The notes under the pieces are model-generated. The model was not told the origin of the DNA, made no database searches, and saw nothing but the letters and a program-made list of their open reading frames with translations. From the NCBI GenBank assembly GCA_938048505.1, contig CALIUX010000291.1, positions 1 to 20,762 of the forward strand: a stretch of 20,762 nt of DNA. The letters are read 5' to 3'. Numbering within the stretch: the stretch's first letter is position 1; each line of letters begins with the position of its first letter. A program made the position numbers and the translations under genes. This DNA comes from an uncultured Pseudomonadales bacterium. GTDB taxonomy: Bacteria > Pseudomonadota > Gammaproteobacteria > Pseudomonadales > Cellvibrionaceae. Below, piece after piece: positions 10,372 through 18,096 of this stretch.

Positions 10372-10587
10372 TTACATTGGCCCAACATAGGCAAAACGAG
10401 GCGTTTCAACGCCATCCACTATGACGAGTTCTCTAAACATAGCAAGAGGCCTAACCCATAGGCTAAAGTCACCATACAGGCAACGGTAAACAACAAGCAT
10501 TTCATCACTTTCACTGTGTTGCGCTACGCCAGTAACGTGATAATACTGCCCTTTATAATGGCGATATTTACCTAATTCTAATGACAC
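10372..10587 (-). CDS. DUF1653 family small protein
   Basis: A 71-residue protein of the DUF1653 family, recognised from GKYRHYKGQYYHVTGVAQHSE, VYRCLYG and FSLWVRPLAMF. Family function is not established. The fold is a small beta-rich domain with no signal peptide, so it is probably cytoplasmic. The start is GTG at 10587, supported by GAGG seven bases upstream; no ATG lies in a better position. It is the first gene of the probable DUF1653-tadA-ggt unit and follows the grxD terminator. Confidence 0.85.
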   Translation of the reverse strand: MSLELGKYRHYKGQYYHVTGVAQHSESDEMLVVYRCLYGDFSLWVRPLAMFRELVIVDGVETPRFAYVGPM

Positions 10588-10611
10588 AAATTGCCCTCAT
10601 TTATTCTATTC

Positions 10612-10641
10612 ATTTTAAATAGTGCTTGGAGAAACACTCAA
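10612..10641 (-). promoter_or_regulatory. Possible promoter for DUF1653-tadA-ggt
   Basis: On the minus strand TTGAGT (10636-10641) and TAAAAT (10612-10617) are separated by 18 bp, 25 bp upstream of the GTG start and just after the grxD terminator. It matches the sigma-70 consensus at four of six and five of six positions. This rests on sequence resemblance only. Confidence 0.35.
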
Positions 10642-10652
10642 ATAAAGCCCAT

Positions 10653-10679
10653 AAAAAAACCCGCAGAGCGGGCTTTTTT
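10653..10679 (-). terminator. Rho-independent terminator of grxD
   Basis: A CCCGC/GCGGG stem (10660-10664 with 10668-10672, loop AGA) lies between an A-run and a T-run. On the minus strand it reads into seven Ts about 30 bp after the grxD stop. Confidence 0.85.
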
Positions 10680-10704
10680 CATTAATCATCACGCGCAATG
10701 AATG

Positions 10705-11028
10705 CTATGCATCACTTGGTACAGCTGCGTCAATAGCTTCTTTTAATTCGCCTTTTTCGTGCATTTCAGTAATGATATCGCAACCGCCAACTAGCTCACC
10801 GTTAACCCACAACTGAGGAAAAGTAGGCCAGTTAGCATAGGCCGGAAGATGCGTACGAATATCTGGATTAGAAAGGATATCAACAAAAGCAAAGCGCTGG
10901 CCGCAAGCCATAACAGCCTGTGATGCGCGCATCGAAAAGCCACACTGAGGGGCATCAGGGGAGCCTTTCATATATAAAATGACGGGATTGCTTTCAATTT
11001 GCTGCTTAATTGTATCAGTAATATCCAT
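10705..11028 (-). CDS. grxD: Monothiol glutaredoxin Grx4 type
   Basis: Cytoplasmic monothiol glutaredoxin that binds a [2Fe-2S] cluster with glutathione and acts in Fe-S delivery and iron sensing, usually with BolA-type partners. At 107 residues it is a single domain of normal length. The CGFS active site is at 29-32, with Lys21 in LYMKGSP ahead of it. The WPTFPQLWVNGELVGGCDI glutathione-binding loop follows. The ATG at 11028 has GAGG eight bases upstream. It has its own terminator, so it is transcribed alone. The motif set is unambiguous. Confidence 0.96.
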   Translation of the reverse strand: MDITDTIKQQIESNPVILYMKGSPDAPQCGFSMRASQAVMACGQRFAFVDILSNPDIRTHLPAYANWPTFPQLWVNGELVGGCDIITEMHEKGELKEAIDAAVPSDA

Positions 11029-11306
11029 AGATAACGCCTCGATATCTGAGTGTTTTAGTCAAGTATTAAGGATGTATTTTAGGGGATCACCCAGAGGGAA
11101 ACAAGGTATATCACGCTCATATGGCTCAGGAGCGACTCCAAACAAAAAAATAGCAAGGTGGAACGGCCTCTCATTAAGGCCCTATGCCATTTTAAAGAGT
11201 TGCCTTCTCACCACAATAAGCTACCCTGCTGATTCCCTTTCGTTTTGTCATTTATCCGTTTATTCCTTTTGGTAGTTGGCTCAGCGCTCACATATTGAGG
11301 CTACAC

Positions 11307-11957
11307 ATGACTACCCTTCGCCTATGCTACCAAACCATCGAGTTTGGTGATCTGGATATTCACCTGTGCACATTGCGCAACAAACAAGAGTTTTATGACC
11401 CTAAAGGCATTGCTGAAAAGCTGGGAATTAGCTCTGCCTCATGGCCCATTTTTGGTGTGGTTTGGCCATCTAGCATAGTGCTTGCCCATTTCATGCTTGA
11501 GTACAATACGCGATCCAAGCGCATTTTAGAGGTTGGCTGTGGAATGGCGCTTTCAACCTTATTACTCAATAAACAGCAAGCCGATGTAACAGCCACAGAC
11601 CACCACCCTGAGGTGAATACCTTTTTACAGCGCAACGCATTACTGAACCATGATCAGCCCATATCGTTTGAACGTGCAGACTGGGCAGATAAAAATGATA
11701 GCCTAGGTTTATTTGATCTGATCATTGGTAGCGATCTCTTGTACGAAGACGAACATATCGCTCTGCTCTCAGAGTTTATTGAAGCGCATGCTAACGCCAC
11801 ATGCGAGATCATCATTGTTGACCCAGGGCGAGGCCGTAAAAACAAACTCAAGAAACACCTTGAAGAGTTCGGTTTCAGCTGCACCCAACAAAAGGCTCTG
11901 AATACAGATTATCTCGAAAAAGAATTCAAAGGGACTATTTTGCAATTTGCGCGATAA
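11307..11957 (+). CDS. SAM-dependent methyltransferase, Methyltransf_16 (METTL21/COG3897-like) family
   Basis: A 216-residue class I methyltransferase. Motif I, RILEVGCGMALSTLLL, lies at about 72-87. An acidic VTATDHHPE follows, then FDLIIGSDLLYEDEH, the D-L-L-Y-E segment typical of the METTL21/lysine and COG3897 group. IIIVDPGRGRKNKLKKHLEEFGF forms a later strand-helix. The N-terminal WPSSIVLAHFMLEY is also typical of that group. The substrate is unknown; relatives methylate protein lysines. A TTG at 11295 lies in frame, but it is part of the TTGAGG ribosome-binding site of the ATG at 11307, so the ATG is chosen. It stands alone, converging on the xylanase gene. Confidence 0.85.
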   Translation: MTTLRLCYQTIEFGDLDIHLCTLRNKQEFYDPKGIAEKLGISSASWPIFGVVWPSSIVLAHFMLEYNTRSKRILEVGCGMALSTLLLNKQQADVTATDHHPEVNTFLQRNALLNHDQPISFERADWADKNDSLGLFDLIIGSDLLYEDEHIALLSEFIEAHANATCEIIIVDPGRGRKNKLKKHLEEFGFSCTQQKALNTDYLEKEFKGTILQFAR

Positions 11958-12036
11958 GACCGAATGACGCTCCACCCCATACTTGAATGACTAACTTCGA
12001 TTTACATGCTCGCTAATCAGGCTTACCAGTTCATAT

Positions 12037-13266
12037 TCATTCATCATGCGAACCTTTTGTATTGCGATTGAATTCGCTGAAGACTGTAGCCAGTAGTGAC
12101 ACCGCAGGCTTTTCATTACCTTTAGCATCCAGTAAATAAGGCTCGTTAGGTTGAGGAAATAAAAAAGACAACTCATCCATCCAGCTGATGCTGTCTGCAA
12201 AACCCCAAAAGGTAACGCCTTTACATTTTTCGACCAGCAAGCACTGATTTACGACGTCGCTGTAATACTCGCCCTGAGCTGTGTAGGGATCAGGGGCATC
12301 TTTAAATAAGCGAAGTCTGGCTTCTAGCTATGTAATTTCGATACTTAAGCCTAGGCGTGACAAGCGCTCCATATATGTTTTTAGTGTTGTTGGCGGAGCC
12401 AGCTCGTAGAGATTGTGCGCCTGTAGCCCCACACCATCCAATGGAACGCCCTGCCCTATGAGTTTCGCTATTACATGATAGAACGCCTCCGCCCGTTGAT
12501 TATTGTAATTGCGCAGTTGCTCGTTAAGATAAAGCTTAACGTCAGGGTCTGTCCTTCTAGCCGTTTCCAGTGCGATTCGAATATAGTCTTCACCAATATG
12601 ACGATAAAAGACATTTTCCTCGAACTCGCCATTCGAAAATAACCCCAGCACCTCATTGACGACATCCCACTCATGGATGCGCCCTTTATAGTGGGTTAAT
12701 ACTGTTTCAATGTGAGTGGTCATTAAGTTTAATAACGCACCCCGTCGCTCTTCTTGCGCGTACTTTTCAAGCCAAGCATCTAGGTCGGGCGATTTAAACA
12801 TGTCAGACGCCTTGCCAAATACCAGAGCGTGACCACGCACCCTCAGGCCTTTAGCAAGCGCAGCATCGACTATCTCGTCAGCCGCGCTAAAGTCATACTG
12901 TAATTTATCAAGGTCAATCAGCACTCCACCAAGTTTTAGGTCGTTTTCGGGCGTGATAGAGGTAAAGAGGTTCACGTACTTTGTATTACTCAGCTGGTTC
13001 ATACTTCTGACGGCTGCACCTAAATAAATTGGGGATTGCCTCACATGCATAGCCAATGCAGGCTCTGAATTCACCACCTCAGACTGTTTTAGATAATGGC
13101 GCTCAAACGTTAGAGGGTAGTAAGCTTTGAGTAGAACCCCGACTATACAGAGCAAAAAAACCATCGCAGAGCGGCCGGCAATTGTTCGCGTTTTTGTAAA
13201 GAATAAGCAAGGAAGCGAGATCAAGAATAAGCCAAAAAAAATGATAAGCGCTATGATGTAAAGCAT
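12037..13266 (-). pseudogene. GH10 endo-1,4-beta-xylanase interrupted by an in-frame amber codon at the catalytic nucleophile
   Basis: The first 312 codons (13266 to 12331) give two N-terminal hydrophobic segments (about 2-24 and 33-50), then a GH10 barrel. It carries SITPENDLK (103-111), RGHALVF (144-150), the acid/base motif WDVVNE with Glu205, and GVGLQAHN (278-285). The frame then meets TAG at 12328-12330, codon 313. The same frame continues without another stop for 96 codons to TAA at 12037. These encode LEARLRLF, GVTFWGFADSISWMDE and PYLLDAKGNEKPA, the normal end of a GH10 domain. The family sequence at the break is I-T-E-L, so the amber replaces the nucleophile glutamate; GAG to TAG is one substitution. 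As written, the product lacks the nucleophile and the last barrel elements and should be inactive. ATG 13266 has GAGG ten bases upstream. It probably ends the nitroreductase-marR transcript (83-bp gap). Confidence 0.85.
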
Positions 13267-13349
13267 GGACCATATACCTCAGTATTATTTGCTGAGAGCC
13301 GAAAGAATGTCTGAAAAAATTCTTCAACAAAAGAATATGTGTAAAACAA

Positions 13350-13793
13350 TTAAGAGCGGTTGTTATCCAATAGGTCTCTAACTTTATTGATACCAGGCAA
13401 AAGCTTGGCAAAAAAATCTGGCCCTAGCTGCTCAACAAGTTCGGCGAACACGCCTGGCATGATCTGCATTGCCTCCATAAGCGACTTTGAGCCTGCGGTT
13501 GAAATCGTCACAAGCTTACCTCGGCCATCGTTAGGGTCTGCTGAAATTTTTATTAATCCCATTTTTTCCAACTTTGAAAGCGTATTGGTCATACTCGGTC
13601 TAGCAACCCGAAAAACCTCCGCCAACTCAGCCGGGCTATTGGCTTTCTGCGAATGTTGTAAGTGATTCAATACACTAAAGTGAGAGAGCAGCATGTCTCC
13701 GGGCAAGGCTTGATCCAACCTTGCCTGCGACAAGCTTTGAATAATATTGACACTGCGAAAAAACTCAAAGATCGGATCTTGCTTATCAGACAT
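13350..13793 (-). CDS. MarR-family transcriptional regulator
   Basis: A 147-residue winged-helix repressor. Dimerisation helices lie at both ends. The DNA-binding core runs from about residue 40 to 110, with the recognition helix around EVFRVARPSMTNTLSKLEKMGLI and the wing DPNDGRGKLVTIS, whose D-R-G-K pattern is typical of MarR. These regulators commonly respond to phenolic or oxidising ligands and repress their own operon. The ATG at 13793 has AAGG eight bases upstream, and that ribosome-binding site lies in a 13-bp direct duplication. It follows the nitroreductase by 86 bp on the same strand. The two palindromes in the nitroreductase promoter are its likely operators. Confidence 0.9.
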   Translation of the reverse strand: MSDKQDPIFEFFRSVNIIQSLSQARLDQALPGDMLLSHFSVLNHLQHSQKANSPAELAEVFRVARPSMTNTLSKLEKMGLIKISADPNDGRGKLVTISTAGSKSLMEAMQIMPGVFAELVEQLGPDFFAKLLPGINKVRDLLDNNRS

Positions 13794-13794
13794 G

Positions 13795-13820
13795 GTTGTT
13801 ACCTTAGGTTGTTACCTTAG
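13795..13820. repeat. Perfect 13-bp tandem duplication at the marR translation start
   Basis: GTTGTTACCTTAG occurs twice in a row (13795-13807 and 13808-13820), directly upstream of the marR start codon. On the coding strand each copy holds AAGG, so the ribosome-binding site is duplicated. A partial further match (GTTTACCTTAT) lies at 13832-13842. Confidence 0.8.
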
Positions 13821-13879
13821 TACGTTGTAGCGTTTACCTTATCTTAACTGCATACTTAAAGACTACCTTCGCCATTAGC

Positions 13880-15016
13880 CTATTCAGTCAGCATGGATTC
13901 GACCGACCAGCGAGGGCTTGGGCCTGGATTGGCAGCGTATCCGACGCGCATCAGCATTTGGACGCGATGCTGCGGTGGCACACCCAACTCATCATGTACG
14001 CGTTTATAAAGACTCGCCATTTCTGGGAATTCCTGCAGTGTTTGGCTAAGCGGTTGCAGTGCTAACCCCTTCTGCGTCGCTTTAAGATGCAACCGCATGT
14101 ATTCCGCACCCGCTTTCAGTTGGCTTTTACGACTGTTATCGGCCGAGGTTTGCCAGACGATTGCTTGCGATGAATTGATAATACCTTTGAGCCTTGCAAG
14201 ATAGTCTGTCACTTGGCTATGCTCTGGGTCACTTAAGTTCTCGCGAGTGATTATTCCTCCCGCCATAAGCAGCTCTAGCATTGGGCCGCGAAGGTCGATG
14301 CCATCGGGGCTGGCCTCAATCTCACTTTTACCAAACCGCATTAAATCAGCACTTTCTTTCAGTGTACGTCGAATGCTCATTTCTACTTCCATGCCCTCAT
14401 AAAGATTGCTCTTCATTCTTTCGACACGCTCAGGCTCCACGCTGCCAAACGTGGATTCGATCGTCAGCAATTCGCTCAAGGCTGAAGGCGTCACCTTTTG
14501 CTCAGAATTAAACGCATCCTTGTTAGAGCGCCTAGCTAATATCTCTTTAAACAATGGATTCGGAGTAACCTCCGCCCTTACAAAGCGAATATCGGCAATA
14601 GGGCGATTATCTAAACGTTCACGCTCTCTAGGCTCCCCTAGTGGAAAAAAATCTGTTTGTAAATGGTAACCCATCTCTGCTGCAGTGATTTTCAGCAACT
14701 CTAAAAAACAACCCAAGCCAATTGTAATCTGCCGATCATAAGGATCCGTATGAGCAAGGCGCCGGCTTAAGTCACAGAAAAGCTGCATCCTATCATCACC
14801 AGTAAGCTCTACCCGCCATGGCTGACGATTATGTGGGCTTGGCGCCAAAATGGCATACGATAAACAATCTAAGCGAATGTCTCCGAAACTCTGCCCCGCA
14901 TCTTGCCACGGCGCTAAAGCCTTACGAGGCGTGCGCGTGCTGCCCCACAATACGCCACTGCTCGCCAAGATCGCAATCATCCCAGCACCTGTTTTAAGTA
15001 TCATTCTGCGTTTCAT
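13880..15016 (-). CDS. Acg-type nitroreductase-superfamily flavoprotein with twin-arginine signal
   Basis: A 378-residue protein of the nitroreductase superfamily, closest in character to the Acg family of duplicated, FMN-binding nitroreductase-like proteins. YAILAPSPHNRQPWRVEL (about 53-70) is the first FMN-binding motif. ARRSNKDAF and the later TSADNSRKSQLKAGAEYMRLHLKATQKGL correspond to the second half. The ATG at 15016 is chosen because GGAG lies seven bases upstream and it opens a Tat-like signal, MKRRMILKTGAGMIAILASSG. The longer frame from 15076 would run through the promoter palindromes. A Tat signal suggests a folded flavoprotein exported to the periplasm. The physiological substrate is unknown. 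It is the first gene of the nitroreductase-marR(-xylanase) cluster; the stop is TAG. Confidence 0.85.
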   Translation of the reverse strand: MKRRMILKTGAGMIAILASSGVLWGSTRTPRKALAPWQDAGQSFGDIRLDCLSYAILAPSPHNRQPWRVELTGDDRMQLFCDLSRRLAHTDPYDRQITIGLGCFLELLKITAAEMGYHLQTDFFPLGEPRERERLDNRPIADIRFVRAEVTPNPLFKEILARRSNKDAFNSEQKVTPSALSELLTIESTFGSVEPERVERMKSNLYEGMEVEMSIRRTLKESADLMRFGKSEIEASPDGIDLRGPMLELLMAGGIITRENLSDPEHSQVTDYLARLKGIINSSQAIVWQTSADNSRKSQLKAGAEYMRLHLKATQKGLALQPLSQTLQEFPEMASLYKRVHDELGVPPQHRVQMLMRVGYAANPGPSPRWSVESMLTE

Positions 15017-15030
15017 GTATAAACTCCACT

Positions 15031-15076
15031 TGGTTAGCCATCTAACCAATATAGTTATATGACTAACTAAATGCAA
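15031..15076 (-). promoter_or_regulatory. Promoter of the nitroreductase-marR cluster with two MarR-type palindromes
   Basis: On the minus strand TTGCAT (15071-15076) and TATATT (15048-15053) are separated by 17 bp. One palindrome, TAGTTA-N6-TAACTA (15052-15069), fills the spacer. A second, perfect one, TGGTTAG-CCAT-CTAACCA (15031-15048), follows the -10 box and would cover the transcription start. Their centres are 21 bp apart, two helical turns, so both face the same side. The TTAG-N4-CTAA core resembles the SlyA/MarR operator pattern. Repression by the adjacent MarR protein is inferred. Confidence 0.65.
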
Positions 15077-15313
15077 GCAGCTTTTACTGGTGATTGCTGT
15101 CTAGCGTAAACACTGCTAACGATTGGTCTCGTAGATTGGGGCGTTCGATATCCAGCCTACTGGCTTATTGAGGCAATTTTGCATGAATCAAATTCATGGC
15201 TGTAACGACGAATGAAAAAAACAACAGGCATCGCGAACAACGTAAATACGAAGAATTTGGCGACCGCAAAACTAGAGCATGAGATGGTCAACTAGTTGAA
15301 GGAATTTTCAGGG

Positions 15314-15345
15314 ATAAAAAAATCGGCCGCAAGCGACCGATTTTT
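15314..15345 (-). terminator. Rho-independent terminator of the GH50 agarase gene
   Basis: A long stem pairs AAAAATCGG (15318-15326) with CCGATTTTT (15337-15345), with an inner CGC/GCG stem and one mismatch. On the minus strand it ends in a seven-T run, 23 bp after the agarase stop. The 240 bp between it and the nitroreductase promoter (15077-15313) hold nothing I can identify. Confidence 0.85.
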
Positions 15346-15367
15346 AAAAAGCTAATACGCAGTACAA

Positions 15368-17740
15368 TCAATGCGCATTGGGTAACGCCTCTGTAGCAGC
15401 TTCTTTACCGCGACGTTTAACAGGCTTGGTTAACGGCCGATTAAAACGCTTGGGGTAAAGAGACTCATTAAAGTCTTTTGCCATATTCACCATGTCAGGA
15501 TATGGAATATCCGCCACATTCACAAAGCCGACATTATAAGACTCACCATCAAATGCTCGGCCGCTCAAAGGCGAATCAAGATATTGAAACCAGTGCGCAC
15601 CAACAAAATTATCGTGATCTGATACGCTATCCATATAAACACGATACTTACGTGCACGGTCTTTTTGATCAGTAGCATACAGCAAGCCAGGATGCAATAA
15701 GCCGCTATCGCTCGTGGCACCAAAGTGATATTCGCCAATAATGGCTGGCAGATCTACTTCTCTTAAGAATTCCCATTCAAATGGCTGCAAGCCTTCGTCG
15801 TAAACATTAAAGCTCAGTACATCGGTATATTTTGTAGAGGCTTGAATTGTTTCATCTGGCATACCCCATGTTGCCATACGCACACCCATATAGAGGTGGT
15901 TAGGCAAAACACGCTCAATGGCATTGTGCACCACTTCAAAATAACGGTTAGATAGCATAAGCAGCATCTGCGACAGATCAGCCGTCAGATTTTCATTGTA
16001 CTCTTTAAATTTCACGCCCTTTTTCATAGCATTAAAATCGGCAATATTGGTATTCCAGCTTTTATTTAATGCATCAACGGTTTTATACTTTTTAATCAAA
16101 TACTCACTGAATGCCGCTTTGGCAGGACTGTTTTCAGCATCCATGCCCATTGCCGCAACCGATAAAAAATAACGACGATCAACTGACCCCGTACGGTAGC
16201 CCCATGTTTTTTCATTATCAACAAACACTCCCACACACCACGGAGAGCCTTTAATTTCACGCGCTATTTGCTCAATCGTTAAATTTGCACGGCGCTCAAA
16301 TTCTGGATCATAAACATCAGGCATAGCGTGCCAGATTTCATTACCAGTTTTAATTTCCTTAAAGTCACCAATAATCCACCCATTGGCAAAATAAGGAACT
16401 TGCTCATTGGGATAAAAAGCCGGGTCGACCCAATTACCCATAGAAGTAAAGCCCCAGCTTTGCATACGTTTAAGCGTATTATTTTCCCAAGCAGTCAGAA
16501 AATCATCTGCCCCGTATTTACGCTCTAAATTAGCGCGATAAAAACTGAATGTTTCACCGTGTGGCAATGGACCATCATGAAAAGAACGGCGGTAACTATA
16601 ATGCTTACCTAATGCCTCATCGTGCGAAGGCAACCACTCAAAGAGATTTCTACGCGTCTCATTAGCCTGATAGCGAGTCGCCTGAACAGATTTGGGAACA
16701 TCCACTTTACCAATAGAGTCTTCAGGCGTCAGCTCTTCAGGGTCTCGGTAACGAATCGAATCATCTTTAAAGTCCATCCCTGTAGTTGTAAACATATTAG
16801 ACAGTCGGACATTGGCCACACCATTAGAAAAGAATAAATAGCCTTCAGGGTCAACCATCCACCACTTTCCATTCACTTTTTCTGTTCTAAAAAAGCCAGT
16901 TGCTTCACGCTTAGGGCCCGTTTTCCAACCACCAAAACGAGAGCGGTCTGCAAAAGGCTGGCTCACAGCCAACTCTGCAATTTCTTTATCAGAAACTTTT
17001 TTAAACTCTGTTAGAGAGTGTACTTTTGTTGGAAAATCGACTTTAGCATTTTGACCAAACTGATCGATCATTTTATGAACAAAGCTTTCATCATATTCGT
17101 GGTTTTGACGCAATCGAATATTGTCTACGCGCAAATGTTTTTTTGACATATTAGTACGCGTATTGAGCGAAATGCGAGTAACGCTCTCGTTTGACATAAA
17201 ATAATTGCCGTAAATAAGCACAAACATCAGATCATCCGTCTGCCAAGGCTTAGGATTTTCACGCATTCCTGTATCTATATTCCAAAACAAACCATCAACA
17301 GGCGCAAACAATGTATGTTTTTCGCCCTTAGGAATCACAATATGGCGATGCAAGTCGGAACCATTCGAACTAATGGATAAGAACAGTTGCACACTTTCAC
17401 TACCCGTATTTTCTACATCTAGCGCGACATGATATTCATCATAAACAGTCCAATCCTGAGGCGTTTCAAAGTCTATATGCACACCGCTATATCTTGCCGT
17501 ATCGAGAAACTCAATATCAAGAACATTGTCTCCATCAACAGCAACAACTTTATGGTTAGCATTCTCAGCTGTTAATTTAGGTGAGACTTGGTCAAAATTA
17601 GCCAGCACAGATAATGTTTTATACTCAGAATCAGTTGGAATCGCATAGTTATGAACCACGCTATCATTGTGATTTTTTGAAGAACAGCCAGAAAAAGACA
17701 GCGCACATGCAAGCGCACAAAAAAAAGGAAAGGGTCTCAT
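15368..17740 (-). CDS. GH50 beta-agarase lipoprotein
   Basis: Glycoside hydrolase of family 50, which cleaves agarose or its oligosaccharides, usually releasing neoagarobiose. The 790 residues begin with a lipoprotein signal ending FSGC (Cys19, Ser at +2, suggesting the outer membrane). An N-terminal beta-sandwich, carbohydrate-binding-like region spans about 40-210. The (beta/alpha)8 catalytic domain follows from about 225. FVDNEKTWG places the acid/base at Glu510 and IGEYHFGA places the nucleophile at Glu670. Their 160-residue spacing agrees with that known for Saccharophagus Aga50D. The C-terminal tail is basic (KPVKRRGKE). The ATG at 17740 has GGAG nine bases upstream. The gene has its own promoter region with repeats and its own terminator. 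It looks fully functional. Confidence 0.93.
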   Translation of the reverse strand: MRPFPFFCALACALSFSGCSSKNHNDSVVHNYAIPTDSEYKTLSVLANFDQVSPKLTAENANHKVVAVDGDNVLDIEFLDTARYSGVHIDFETPQDWTVYDEYHVALDVENTGSESVQLFLSISSNGSDLHRHIVIPKGEKHTLFAPVDGLFWNIDTGMRENPKPWQTDDLMFVLIYGNYFMSNESVTRISLNTRTNMSKKHLRVDNIRLRQNHEYDESFVHKMIDQFGQNAKVDFPTKVHSLTEFKKVSDKEIAELAVSQPFADRSRFGGWKTGPKREATGFFRTEKVNGKWWMVDPEGYLFFSNGVANVRLSNMFTTTGMDFKDDSIRYRDPEELTPEDSIGKVDVPKSVQATRYQANETRRNLFEWLPSHDEALGKHYSYRRSFHDGPLPHGETFSFYRANLERKYGADDFLTAWENNTLKRMQSWGFTSMGNWVDPAFYPNEQVPYFANGWIIGDFKEIKTGNEIWHAMPDVYDPEFERRANLTIEQIAREIKGSPWCVGVFVDNEKTWGYRTGSVDRRYFLSVAAMGMDAENSPAKAAFSEYLIKKYKTVDALNKSWNTNIADFNAMKKGVKFKEYNENLTADLSQMLLMLSNRYFEVVHNAIERVLPNHLYMGVRMATWGMPDETIQASTKYTDVLSFNVYDEGLQPFEWEFLREVDLPAIIGEYHFGATSDSGLLHPGLLYATDQKDRARKYRVYMDSVSDHDNFVGAHWFQYLDSPLSGRAFDGESYNVGFVNVADIPYPDMVNMAKDFNESLYPKRFNRPLTKPVKRRGKEAATEALPNAH

Positions 17741-17803
17741 TAATACACTCCAGAATGAGTATTTTCTTATATTATTGATTTTATGATGAAAATTAAGAGG
17801 CTT

Positions 17804-17875
17804 ATTTTATAAACCCATAGTATCGATACAAGCCAGAGCATCGATACAAACCAAAGTATCGAGATGTATCAGATA
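17804..17875 (-). promoter_or_regulatory. Likely agarase promoter overlapped by 18-bp operator-like repeats
   Basis: ATCGATACAAGCCAGAG (17822-17838) recurs 18 bp on as ATCGATACAAACCAAAG (17840-17856), followed by a weaker third unit from 17858. The first unit is centred on the palindrome TATCGATA (17821-17828). On the minus strand TTGTAT (17826-17831) and TAAAAT (17804-17809), 16 bp apart, form a candidate promoter about 65 bp before the agarase ATG. The nearest repeat overlaps the -35 box, as a repressor site would. The regulator is not in this window as far as I can tell. Confidence 0.5.
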
Positions 17876-18074
17876 GATGGTGATTGAGATTAAAAGCCAG
17901 GCCGACAAACAAAAGCATGCTGATATAAATCCATACGCAAATATCATACGACTCAGCAAACTATATACTGTCCAACAGAAAGAGGATACTTACATTAGGC
18001 AGCAAATATAACGCGTTCATATAATCAAGAAGATATACACTCTCGGCACAATTCTAAGTGTAAAAGCGACTAGA

Positions 18075-18096
18075 AGCCTGTAGAGACCCACAGGCT
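18075..18096. other. Stem-loop downstream of the outer-membrane protein gene
   Basis: AGCCTGT (18075-18081) and ACAGGCT (18090-18096) form a perfect 7-bp stem with an 8-base loop. On the minus strand it is about 125 bp after the beta-barrel gene stop, with only a loose T-rich tail, so it could be a weak terminator or an unrelated structure. Confidence 0.4.

Noticed and set aside
11991..12200. Minus-strand open frame ending MNEYELVSLISEHVNRS, overlapping the xylanase 3' end
   Set aside because: Considered as a frameshifted xylanase tail or the start of a truncated gene. The GH10 frame already ends normally at 12037, and the fragment is too short to identify.
12328..12330. Genetic-code change with TAG read as an amino acid
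   Set aside because: pyrD and the nitroreductase gene end in TAG in this window at the expected family length, so TAG acts as a stop.
13103..13411. 102-residue minus-strand open frame spanning the marR-xylanase gap
   Set aside because: Overlaps both well-supported genes in a different frame and has no family signature.
15017..15076. Upstream ATG extension of the nitroreductase (20 more residues)
   Set aside because: It would translate through the -10 box and both palindromes and bury the Tat signal. The ATG at 15016 has a proper GGAG site.
15110..15180. Possible tRNA-like stretch with GTTCGAT
   Set aside because: No acceptor or anticodon stem can be formed around the apparent T-loop.
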